This document shows positions 42,197 through 48,848 of a stretch of DNA of 64,000 bases, in pieces; the first letter of the stretch is position 1, and each line of letters opens with the position of its first letter. The stretch comes from Arthrobacter sp. Bi83 (GTDB taxonomy: Bacteria > Actinomycetota > Actinomycetes > Actinomycetales > Micrococcaceae). The stretch spans positions 1-64,000 of the forward strand of contig NZ_CAKKLY010000021.1 of NCBI RefSeq assembly GCF_918698095.1, in the 5' to 3' direction. The position numbers and the translations under genes are program-made. A model generated the notes under the pieces. It had not been told where the DNA came from. It searched no databases and saw only the letters and a program-made list of their open reading frames with translations.

Positions 42197-43582
42197 TCAG
42201 TTGATGCCGGAGCGGCCGTGGGTCAGTCCGGTGGGGAAACCGACCAGCACCGGTTCGGGTGTGCCGCAGCAGCCGCTCTCCACGGAGGCCGCTCCTAACA
42301 TTGTCCCAGTGGCCGGGACGTCACAGCTGGCGCCGGCATCGGTGGAGCAGACGCCGGTCTCGGGGAGTTCGAGGTGGACGGTGTCCGCGGCTTCGCGGTC
42401 CCCGGCGAGGGCGGCCACGACGGAGCGGACCTGTTCATAGCCGGTGGCCAGCAGGAAGGTCGGTGCCCGTCCGTAGGACTTCATGCCCACCATGTAGAAG
42501 TCCTTCTCCGGGTGGGCCAGGACCTTGGCGCCGTGCGGAGGGACTGTGCCGCAGGAGTGGAATTCGGGGTCGATCAGGGGGCCCAACTCCACCGGAGCCT
42601 CGACGGCAGGGTCCAGGTTGAGCCGGAGTTCGCGCAGGATGTCCAGGTCCGGGCGGAAGCCGGTGCAGGGCACCACGATGTCGGCGTCGAGAGTGCGGCC
42701 GTCAACGGCTTCGACGGTCACGCCGGAATCCAGTGTTTTGAGGGAAGCGATGCCGAAGCCGGTGTGCAGTTCGATTGTTCCGGCCTCCACGAGCCGCCGG
42801 ACCCGACCGCCGAGCTGGCCGCGTGCGGGAAGCCCGTCGGCGTCACCGCCGCCGTAGACCTTCGACGCGGAGTGGCCCCGGAGCGCCCACAGGATCGTGG
42901 TGTCCGGCTCCTCCTTCGCGAGGTCGGCCAGGCTGATGAGGGTGTTCGCGGCGGAGTGCCCGGCGCCAACCACCAGGACTCGGCGCCCCGTGAAGGCGGC
43001 GCGGTCGCGCCCGGTGACGTCGGGAAGCGGCGCGGAGATCCGGCCCGCTGCGGCGTCCTCGCCGATCGCGGACAGGCCGGACGTGCCCAGCGGATTGCGG
43101 CGGGACCAGGTTCCGGAGGCATCGATGACTGCAGCCACGGCGTGGTCGCGCGTTTCGCCGTCGGCGTGGTCGACCCGGACGGTGAAGGGTGTGGTGTCAC
43201 GGTTGCGGGCGTGGGTCTTGTCCAGGCCCTGCCGTGTCACAGCGACGACGCGCGCGCCGGTTTGCAGCCGGGAGGCGATCTCCGGCAGCGCGGCGACGGG
43301 CTCGAGGTAGTTGTCGATGAGTTCGCCGCCGTACGGCAGGGCGGTGGGCCGGGGTGATTCCCAGCCGGACGCTTCCAGCAGGCGGAGGGCGGCGGCGTCG
43401 AGGTTGTACCGCCATGGTGAAAACAGCCTGATGTGGCGCCACTGCTCGATGGCCGCGCCCGCCGTCGGTCCCGCCTCGAAGACCAGCGGCTCCAGGCCGC
43501 GCTCCAGCAGGTGGGCCGCAGCGGCCAGGCCCACCGGGCCGGCGCCGATCACTGCAACGGGAAGGCTGTTTGTCGAATCCAT
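42197..43582 (-). CDS. FAD/NAD(P)-binding flavoprotein of the arsenic cluster (ArsO-like), Cys-rich C-terminus
   Basis: A 461-residue flavin monooxygenase-like protein. The FAD motif is PVAVIGAGPVGLAAAAHLLERG, and the NAD(P) motif is VLVVGAGHSAANTLISLADL. It contains SPWRYNLDAAA and FRPDLDILRELRL. The last 60 residues carry seven Cys, including CSTDAGASC and a terminal ESGCCGTPEPV, which could bind arsenite. Such flavoproteins recur in actinobacterial ars operons, and their reaction (thiol, arsenical or NADPH oxidation) is not settled. The ATG at 43582 follows AAAGAGGACAGC. It is preceded by a 9-bp hairpin and the Cys-Cys peptide gene. Confidence 0.87.
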   Translation of the reverse strand: MDSTNSLPVAVIGAGPVGLAAAAHLLERGLEPLVFEAGPTAGAAIEQWRHIRLFSPWRYNLDAAALRLLEASGWESPRPTALPYGGELIDNYLEPVAALPEIASRLQTGARVVAVTRQGLDKTHARNRDTTPFTVRVDHADGETRDHAVAAVIDASGTWSRRNPLGTSGLSAIGEDAAAGRISAPLPDVTGRDRAAFTGRRVLVVGAGHSAANTLISLADLAKEEPDTTILWALRGHSASKVYGGGDADGLPARGQLGGRVRRLVEAGTIELHTGFGIASLKTLDSGVTVEAVDGRTLDADIVVPCTGFRPDLDILRELRLNLDPAVEAPVELGPLIDPEFHSCGTVPPHGAKVLAHPEKDFYMVGMKSYGRAPTFLLATGYEQVRSVVAALAGDREAADTVHLELPETGVCSTDAGASCDVPATGTMLGAASVESGCCGTPEPVLVGFPTGLTHGRSGIN

Positions 43583-43633
43583 GCTGTCCTCTTTCGTTCG
43601 GCGGGTGTGGCGGTTCAAGTACGGGCGGGGCCC

Positions 43634-43661
43634 GCCGGTCCCATCGCTTGAAGGGACCGGC
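43634..43661. promoter_or_regulatory. Hairpin between the Cys-Cys peptide and flavoprotein genes
   Basis: GCCGGTCCC and GGGACCGGC form a perfect 9-bp stem with a 10-base loop, 13 bp after the peptide stop and 52 bp before the flavoprotein start. It could attenuate or stabilise the downstream message after translation of the peptide. Confidence 0.5.
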
Positions 43662-43674
43662 AGGCAGCGGGGCG

Positions 43675-43737
43675 TCAGCAGCAGTCCTGATCGTCGTCGC
43701 AGCAACCCGAGTCGCCGCCGCAGCATCCGGTGGTCAT
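43675..43737 (-). CDS. 20-residue Cys-Cys micropeptide in the arsenic operon
   Basis: A very short gene that no length filter would keep. ATG at 43737 sits behind GGAGGAGGTGAGCTGA, one of the best ribosome binding sites in the window. It encodes 20 residues with three vicinal Cys pairs (positions 5-6, 12-13, 19-20), five Asp and four Gly, with the last pair immediately before the stop. Vicinal thiols are classic arsenite ligands. The neighbouring flavoprotein and the ArsR downstream also carry CC motifs. It lies between arsC and the flavoprotein on the same strand. Proposed role: As(III) binding, or a leader peptide whose translation responds to arsenite or Cys supply. Neither is demonstrated. 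Confidence 0.6.
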   Translation of the reverse strand: MTTGCCGGDSGCCDDDQDCC

Positions 43738-43829
43738 TCAGCTCACCTCCTCCCCTTGTCCGGGTTTCAGGCGTGGGTGGGTTCCTCCACCAAGGCCGCG
43801 GCGATACTGTCCGCGTCGTCCCGGGCCGG

Positions 43830-44252
43830 TTACTTGGCAGCTGGGATGAGGGACTCGATCAGGCCCTCGATGCGGGTCTTGATCTCGTCACGGATCGGAC
43901 GGACGGCGTCGACGCCCTGGCCGGCCGGGTCTTCCAGCACCCAGTCCTCGTAGCGTTTGCCCGGGAAGTACGGGCATTCATCCCCGCAGCCCATGGTGAT
44001 CACGACGTCCGATTCCTTCACGGCCTCGGTGGTGAGGACCTTCGGGACCTCGGCGGACATGTCGATGCCCGCCTCGGCCATAGCCTCGACGGCGGCGGGG
44101 TTGATCTTGTCTGCAGGCTGGGATCCGGCGGAACGGACCTCGATGGCCCCCTTGGAGAGGCTGGTCAGGAAGGCGGCGGCCATCTGGGAACGGCCGGCAT
44201 TGTGCACGCACACGAAGAGGACGGAGGGCTTCTTGGCGGATTCGGTGCTCAC
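43830..44252 (-). CDS. arsC: Arsenate reductase ArsC (LMW-phosphatase type)
   Basis: A 140-residue reductase of arsenate to arsenite. The P-loop CVHNAGRSQMAAAF contains Cys15 and the invariant Arg. A later Cys pair in ITMGCGDECPYFPGKRYEDW provides resolving thiols, so electrons probably come from thioredoxin or mycothiol/mycoredoxin. DP...G...RPIRDEI is the usual Asp-Pro loop. It heads a minus-strand operon (arsC, Cys-Cys peptide, flavoprotein, mycothiol-type arsC). Two ArsR-type boxes lie 85-140 bp upstream. Having two mechanistically different ArsC proteins in one operon is notable. Confidence 0.93.
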   Translation of the reverse strand: MSTESAKKPSVLFVCVHNAGRSQMAAAFLTSLSKGAIEVRSAGSQPADKINPAAVEAMAEAGIDMSAEVPKVLTTEAVKESDVVITMGCGDECPYFPGKRYEDWVLEDPAGQGVDAVRPIRDEIKTRIEGLIESLIPAAK

Positions 44253-44336
44253 TGTTTCTCCTGGAATCAGTTAGGGATGGGCGAGAGGGTCTGCTTGAGG
44301 TCGTCACGCCCGAAGCCTTTGCGTCGCTCATAAGAT

Positions 44337-44354
44337 ATTGATGTTGATCGATAT
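44337..44354. promoter_or_regulatory. ArsR-type operator A, upstream of arsC
   Basis: Fits ATTGATGnnnnTCnATAT exactly (ATTGATG-TTGA-TC-G-ATAT). The inner dyad is ATTGA-N6-TCGAT, one mismatch. It lies in an AT-rich promoter region, unlike the GC-rich surroundings. Confidence 0.75.
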
Positions 44355-44373
44355 ATGGAGTATCGGACAATAG

Positions 44374-44391
44374 ATTGATGATTGTCAATAT
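44374..44391. promoter_or_regulatory. ArsR-type operator C, upstream of arsC
   Basis: ATTGATG-ATTG-TC-A-ATAT, with a perfect ATTGA-N6-TCAAT dyad. It starts 37 bp from operator A. Confidence 0.78.
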
Positions 44392-44463
44392 TCACGGCGA
44401 AGCGGGTTTATTGCCGGTCCTGCCCGCCAGAGTTCGCCGTTCTGTGCCGGAGACCGCCCGGGG

Positions 44464-45138
44464 CTAGGCGGCGTGCATCCGGGGTGCCAGGTCGCTAATG
44501 CGGTGGGAGAGGTCGGCGAAGGCGTTCTCGAAGGCTTCCTCAGTGTTGAGCCGCAGCGGATCCGGCACCGACCAGTGGACGCCGCCGAGGCCGGTAAGTT
44601 CCTCGTGGGCGTTGTCGCACACGGTCACGACGAAGTCCCCGTCACCGGCCACCTGGTCCAGCCTCCGCGGGGAACGCTTTGCGATGGTGAGCCCATGCCG
44701 GCCTGCGACGTCGATGGCTCCCTGAGCGATGCTGTCCGCGGGGTGCGTTCCCGCCGAGGCCGATGGGATTCCACTGACCTGCGGCCAGAGGGCGGCGGCC
44801 AACTGGGACCGGGCGCTGTTCCGGGTGCAGACGAACAGCACACGCCTTGCGCCGTGTTCAACACCGGGCGCGAGGCCTTCCAGTGCACCGGCGGCAAGCC
44901 GGATATAGCTGCGGCGCCTGTCGGCCTCCGAGCGGTGGCGGGTTGCCAGGCCCGCTCCTTCCAGGGTGCGCAAATGGTGGGAAAGCAGGTTCGAGGGCAT
45001 CCCCAGCTCCGCCTGCAGTTCCGTCGGAGAGACGTCCCCCAGGGTCAACAGGTCGACGATGCGCAGCCGCGCAGGATCCGCGAGGGCCGCATGCTTGGCC
45101 ACCCGCGCCTGAAAAGCATCCACTGACTCAGTCTTCAT
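44464..45138 (-). CDS. ArsR-ArsC fusion: HTH regulator joined to an LMW-phosphatase domain
   Basis: A 224-residue protein. Residues 1-92 are an ArsR-type winged helix (HAALADPARLRIVDLLTLGDVSPTELQAELGMPSNLLSHHLRTLEGAGLATRHRSEADRRRSYIRL) that contains no Cys. Residues 98-222 are an ArsC-like domain with P-loop CTRNSARSQLAAALW (Cys104) and VVTVCDNAHEEL. The reductase domain may therefore itself be the sensor of arsenate, phosphate or arsenite (inference). It is divergent from the aquaglyceroporin, and a dyad operator overlaps its own start codon. The start at 45138 excludes the long upstream frame, which runs antisense to the channel gene. Confidence 0.9.
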   Translation of the reverse strand: MKTESVDAFQARVAKHAALADPARLRIVDLLTLGDVSPTELQAELGMPSNLLSHHLRTLEGAGLATRHRSEADRRRSYIRLAAGALEGLAPGVEHGARRVLFVCTRNSARSQLAAALWPQVSGIPSASAGTHPADSIAQGAIDVAGRHGLTIAKRSPRRLDQVAGDGDFVVTVCDNAHEELTGLGGVHWSVPDPLRLNTEEAFENAFADLSHRISDLAPRMHAA

Positions 45139-45162
45139 TGACTCAATTTTGACTGAGTTAAT
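45137..45162. promoter_or_regulatory. Inverted-repeat operator overlapping the start codon of the ArsR-ArsC fusion
   Basis: ATTGACTCA-N8-TGAGTTAAT, 9-bp arms with one mismatch. It differs from the ATTGATG boxes, so it is probably the site of the fusion regulator rather than of the separate ArsR. It covers the fusion start codon and lies 22 bp before the channel gene. Confidence 0.7.
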
Positions 45163-45184
45163 TTCATCGGTCAAGCTTGGTGCC

Positions 45185-45925
45185 ATGACTTCAAACCAGC
45201 CGCCGTTGTGGCGCCGCGCCGTCGCCGAACTGCTTGGCACGAGCTTGCTCGTGATGATCGTCGTGGGCTCGGGGATCGCGGCGCAGCAGCTCTCCCCCAA
45301 TGACGTGGGCCTGCAGCTGCTGCAGAACAGCACCGCCACCGTGCTCGGTTTGACCGTGCTGATCCTGATGTTCGGGCCCGTGAGTGGGGCGCACTTCAAT
45401 CCAGTGGTCTCACTCGTGGACTGGATCCTGGGCCGGCGCAGCGGCTCGGGACTGACCCTGCCGGAGTTCGGCACCTATGTGGTTGCACAGACGCTGGGTG
45501 CGATCAGCGGCAGCGTCCTCGCGAATGCCATGTTTGAGGTGGGGACCTCCATCTCCTTCAAGGACCGCGCCACCGGCGGGCATCTGCTCGGGGAAGTTGT
45601 GGCGACCGCCGGGCTCATTTTGCTGATCTTCACACTTGCCGCCACGAAGCGGGGCGTTCTTGCCGCGCCGGCGGTGGGCGCCTACATCGGAGCCGCATAT
45701 TGGTTCACATCCTCGACGTCGTTCGCGAACCCCGCGGTGACAGTCGGCCGCATCTTCAGCGACACCTTCGCCGGCATCGCACCGGCCTCCGTGCCAGGCT
45801 TCGTCGTCGCGCAGCTCATTGGCGCGGCAGCAGGCCTGGGCCTCCTGCTCCTCCTGTTCCCCTCGGCAGCCCGCACCGCCGACGACGTCGTACTTCCGCA
45901 CGAAGCAGAAAAGACCAGCCCCTAG
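45185..45925 (+). CDS. aqpS: Aquaglyceroporin-type channel of the arsenic cluster (AqpS-like)
   Basis: A 246-residue MIP-family channel of six helices and two half-helices, with the paired motifs GAHFNPVVSLVDW (NPV rather than NPA) and SFANPAVTVGR (NPA, selectivity-filter Arg). In Sinorhizobium an AqpS channel replaces an arsenite pump, so that As(III) formed by ArsC flows out down its gradient. The same logic fits here, since no ArsB or Acr3 is in the cluster. It is divergent from the ArsR-ArsC fusion with a shared operator. The start is ATG 45185. Confidence 0.9.
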   Translation: MTSNQPPLWRRAVAELLGTSLLVMIVVGSGIAAQQLSPNDVGLQLLQNSTATVLGLTVLILMFGPVSGAHFNPVVSLVDWILGRRSGSGLTLPEFGTYVVAQTLGAISGSVLANAMFEVGTSISFKDRATGGHLLGEVVATAGLILLIFTLAATKRGVLAAPAVGAYIGAAYWFTSSTSFANPAVTVGRIFSDTFAGIAPASVPGFVVAQLIGAAAGLGLLLLLFPSAARTADDVVLPHEAEKTSP

Positions 45926-45967
45926 CCCTGGCCGCGGCAGGCATGCGGCCTGCTCCAGGATCTCTAC

Positions 45968-45985
45968 ATTGATGAACGTCTATAT
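45968..45985. promoter_or_regulatory. ArsR-type operator B, upstream of arsR
   Basis: ATTGATG-AACG-TC-T-ATAT, the same pattern as operators A and C. It ends 18 bp before the arsR ATG at 46004, as expected for autorepression. Confidence 0.75.
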
Positions 45986-46003
45986 TGGCGCATAATGGGG
46001 TAC

Positions 46004-46351
46004 ATGAACTTGCTGCCCATTCTCGAGCCGGCCACGGATGAATGCTGCGCGCCGGCATCGGCGCCGGCCCTGGGCCCTGAAGAGGCCAAGCAACAGGCCG
46101 TGGTCTTCAAGGCGCTGGCCGACCCGAACCGGCTCCGGCTGCTCTCCATCATCAAGGCCTCATCCTCCGGGGCGACCTGCGTGTGTGACCTGACCGATCC
46201 GCTGGACCTGAGCCAGCCCACCGTGTCCCACCACCTGAAGGTCCTGGTCGAAGCCGGACTGCTGCACCGCGAAAAGCGCGGCACCTGGGCCTACTTCTCC
46301 CTTGCCCCCGGCGCCCTGGACGACGTCGCCGGCATCCTCGCAAAGCTATGA
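46004..46351 (+). CDS. arsR: ArsR arsenite-responsive repressor
   Basis: A 115-residue winged-helix repressor. An N-terminal vicinal Cys pair (DECCAPA) and a further CVCDL in the helix after the first strand give three or four thiols for As(III). This resembles the Cys15-Cys16-Cys55 site described for a Corynebacterium ArsR. The recognition helix is LSQPTVSHHLKVLVEAGLL. The start is ATG 46004 or 45995; neither has a strong ribosome binding site. Operator B lies directly upstream, and the matching boxes before arsC at 44.3 kb suggest it controls both units. Confidence 0.92.
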   Translation: MNLLPILEPATDECCAPASAPALGPEEAKQQAVVFKALADPNRLRLLSIIKASSSGATCVCDLTDPLDLSQPTVSHHLKVLVEAGLLHREKRGTWAYFSLAPGALDDVAGILAKL

Positions 46352-46474
46352 CCTTGCCCGTGGCGATCCGGGCCATGGAACCAGCCGACTCGCCGGACGT
46401 ACGCCGCTCCCCGGCCCTCTGAACGAGGCACGGGGCCGGTTCCCTGCCACCTACCGCTGATTTCTTGCCTGGTG

Positions 46475-46735
46475 TCAGGTCACCGGGTCGATGCGGCGTA
46501 CCTCGATCGGCCACAGTTTGGCCTCTCCGAATTTGCCGGCAATTTCCACGGCGCGGTCCATGTCCACGCAGTCGACGATGTAGTAGCCGGCCACGATTTC
46601 CTTCGATTCGATGAACGGACCGTCGGTCACAGAGCGCCTGCCGCCGTCCATTCTTACGAACTTCGCCTCTTCATCGAGTTCATGGGCTTCCACGAACTCT
46701 CCGGAGGCTCTGAGTTCCTTTTGCAAAGCGGGCAC
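46475..46735 (-). pseudogene. YCII-domain protein, N-terminally truncated
   Basis: Eighty-six codons encode ALQKELRASGEFVEAHELDE and VTDGPFIESKEIVAGYYIVDC, followed by AVEIAGKFGEAKLWPIEVR: the C-terminal three quarters of a YCII (DGPF) protein. The usual N-terminal strand (MKYLLLIY...) is missing. The frame opens only at a stop six bases upstream, right after the sigma factor stop codon. Compare the intact YCII gene at 48090-48425. It could be translated from GTG 46735 by coupling, but it lacks a core strand, so I treat it as broken. Confidence 0.65.
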
Positions 46736-46740
46736 TTGTT

Positions 46741-48045
46741 CTAGCTGTATTCAGATGACGACGGGGACCCGGCAGTAGTCTCCGCCAGGCGTTTGGTAAG
46801 GTAGCGCCGCTCGACCTCGGACGGTGCGAGTTCCCGGGCCCGCTGATATTCGCGGCCGGCCTCTGTCTTTCGGCCAAGGCGCCGCAGGAGATCGGCTTTC
46901 GCGGCGGGCAGAAGGTAGTAGCCCGCCAGCGACCGTGTCAGGTCAAGCTGGTCGATAAGGGCAAGCCCTGCCTCCGGTCCTTGGGACATCGCGACGGCGA
47001 CGGCACGGTTGAGCTCGATGACCGGTGACGGTGCAATCTGCGCCAGGTGGTCATAGAGCAAGGCCACCTGGCCGAAGTCTGTTGTGCCGGAACTGCTGGC
47101 TGTCATGTGGCAGGCAGCAATGGCCGCCTGGATGCGGTAACTTCCGGGCTGGGAACGGCGTGAAATGGCCATTTGATCGGCGGCCGCCAGCAGCGCCACA
47201 GCCTCTGCAACCGCGGCCCTATCCCATGATTGGCGGTCCTGCTCCTCCAGCGTCACCAAGTCCCCTGCGGCGTCTGTTCGCGTCCTTCGCCTGGCATGGT
47301 GGAACAGCATGAGCGCCAGGAGACCCAGAGCTTCTGGTTCTTGTGGGGACCCGTCGAGCAACGCAGCCAGCAACCGGGTCAGGCGAATCGCTTCCCGGAC
47401 AAGCGGCTCGCGGATTAAGGAGTTGCTGCCGGTGGCCGAATAGCCTTCGTTGAACATCAGATACAGCACGGCCAGGATCCCGGCCGTGCGTTCGGATATC
47501 AGCTCCGGCGGCGGCACGCGATACGGGATGCCTGCATCCCGTATCTTGGCACGGGCCCTGACGAGCCTTTTCGACATCGTGGCTTCGGAGACAAGGAACG
47601 CGCGCGCGATCTCACCGGTCGTCAGTCCCGCGACGGTGCGCAAGGTCAACGCCACCCGGGCATCGAGCGGGAGGGCAGGGTGGCAACAGGTGTAAATCAG
47701 CCGCAACCGGTCGTCGTCGGCCGCCGGATCGCTCTCGGCCTCGCCTTCCAGCCCTTCGAGCGCAGTGAGAATAGCGAGCTCACGCACCGCCCTCTTTTCG
47801 CTGGCCGCACTCCGCATCCGGTCGATCGCCCTGTTCCTGGCAACGGTTGTCAGCCACGCCGCGGGGTTCCTCGGAATGCCGCGCATCGGCCAGTCAACCA
47901 GGGCACGCGCGAACGCATCCTGGACACAATCCTCGGCCAGGCTCCAGTCGCCCGTCACGCGAATGAGGGTTGCGGTGATTCGCGCGGTCTCCAGCGCGGA
48001 GGCGGTTTCGATGGCGGTCTGCACGTCGGAGGGCTCTGGCACCAC
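46741..48045 (-). CDS. ECF sigma factor of the YCII-linked ECF42 type
   Basis: A 434-residue sigma factor. Region 2 has RITATLIRVTGDWSLAEDCVQDAFARALVDWPMRGIPRNPAAWLTTVARNRAIDRMR. Region 4 has LTLRTVAGLTTGEIARAFLVSEATMSKRLVRARAKIR. A long C-terminal helical extension (about 200 residues, TPR-like: LLYDHLAQIAPSPVIELNRAVAVAMSQGPEAGL) follows. This is the ECF42 architecture, in which the extension is needed for activity and a YCII gene is adjacent. I start at GTG 48045 because GAGGGAGGGATGAA precedes it; the frame to 48108 overlaps the YCII gene. No anti-sigma gene is present, which is typical of this group. Confidence 0.9.
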   Translation of the reverse strand: MVPEPSDVQTAIETASALETARITATLIRVTGDWSLAEDCVQDAFARALVDWPMRGIPRNPAAWLTTVARNRAIDRMRSAASEKRAVRELAILTALEGLEGEAESDPAADDDRLRLIYTCCHPALPLDARVALTLRTVAGLTTGEIARAFLVSEATMSKRLVRARAKIRDAGIPYRVPPPELISERTAGILAVLYLMFNEGYSATGSNSLIREPLVREAIRLTRLLAALLDGSPQEPEALGLLALMLFHHARRRTRTDAAGDLVTLEEQDRQSWDRAAVAEAVALLAAADQMAISRRSQPGSYRIQAAIAACHMTASSSGTTDFGQVALLYDHLAQIAPSPVIELNRAVAVAMSQGPEAGLALIDQLDLTRSLAGYYLLPAAKADLLRRLGRKTEAGREYQRARELAPSEVERRYLTKRLAETTAGSPSSSEYS

Positions 48046-48089
48046 TTCATCCCTCCCTCGATCATCAGTACAGGCCACCAGGCGGATGG

Positions 48090-48425
48090 CTACTCCCCGA
48101 GCGGCCACACCGGCCTGATCTCGATCTTGCCAAATCTTGCCATGGGGTGTTTGGACGCCACCTCGATAGCCTCATCGAGATCGGTACAGGCGATGATGTC
48201 ATAGCCCGCGATCCATTCCTTCGTCTCGGCGAACGGCCCGTCCGAGACGACCACTTCGCCCGCGCGCACCGTGACGGTGGTTGCGTCCTCGACAGGGCGC
48301 AGCCTGTCACCGTGGCGGCTGACGCCCCTGGCCTCCATTTCGGCCCCCCATTCGACGATGTTGTCCTCCGCTGCCACATATTTCGGCGCTGTGGGATCGC
48401 TACAGATAAACAGCATGTACTCCAC
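48090..48425 (-). CDS. YCII-related DGPF-domain protein linked to the ECF42 sigma factor
   Basis: A 111-residue small protein: MEYMLFICSDPTAPKYVAAE, VVVSDGPFAETKEWIAGYDIIACTDLDEAIEVASKHPMARFGKIEIRP. It contains the DGPF motif and the YCII ferredoxin-like fold. DGPF proteins are conserved next to ECF42 sigma factors; their role, as sensor or target, is unsettled. It is 45 bp upstream of the sigma gene on the same strand, so the two are probably co-transcribed. Confidence 0.88.
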   Translation of the reverse strand: MEYMLFICSDPTAPKYVAAEDNIVEWGAEMEARGVSRHGDRLRPVEDATTVTVRAGEVVVSDGPFAETKEWIAGYDIIACTDLDEAIEVASKHPMARFGKIEIRPVWPLGE

Positions 48426-48470
48426 GATGACTCCTTCTTTAGAGGTTGATACACCAGTACGACGACCGGG

Positions 48471-48842
48471 ATGTCGCCAAAAGGACAGTGGGTGAGAAAT
48501 TCTTTTGAGGTCGGCACGGGTCGTGTCGCCATCCCCCTCTCAGAGGCGGGGGTCCAGGTCAGCGGCGTAGAACTGTCTCACGCGATGATCGCCCGTCTAC
48601 GTGAGAAGGTCGGAGAGGACCAGATTCCCGTTGTTCAGGGCGACATGACCGAGGCAGCGGCGGATGGGCGGGATGCACGGATCGGACGGACACCACACCG
48701 GTACATCTGGCCCAGCGAGCTCGATCTCATGGCGCGGCTAGCCGGGTTTGAACTGGAATCCAGGTGGGCGGGCTGGGACCGCAGCGACTTCACCGCGGAG
48801 TCTCCCAGTCACGTGTCTGTATACCGGCTCTCCGCACGCTGA
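48471..48842 (+). pseudogene. SAM-dependent methyltransferase with large internal deletion
   Basis: The + strand gives FEVGTGRVAIPLSEAGVQVSGVELSHAMIARLREKVGEDQIPVVQGDMTE, motifs I to II of a class I methyltransferase. Without a break it then gives YIWPSELDLMARLAGFELESRWAGW and SPSHVSVYRL, the C-terminal end of the same family (about 250 residues when complete). Roughly 110-120 residues, including the catalytic centre, are deleted in frame at about 48660-48700, and the N-terminus is also short. Expressed or not, it cannot be a working enzyme. Confidence 0.75.
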
Positions 48843-48848
48843 GGGTCC

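Noticed and set aside
43978..44388. 136-residue frame overlapping arsC upstream
   Set aside because: Out-of-frame reading of arsC joined to its AT-rich promoter; no motif.
45139..45474. Long N-terminal extension of the ArsR-ArsC fusion
   Set aside because: It is antisense to the aquaglyceroporin gene and precedes a normal ArsR start at 45138.
48471..48842. Intact small methyltransferase
   Set aside because: Motif I runs straight into the C-terminal end of the family with about 110-120 residues missing, so a functional short enzyme is unlikely.
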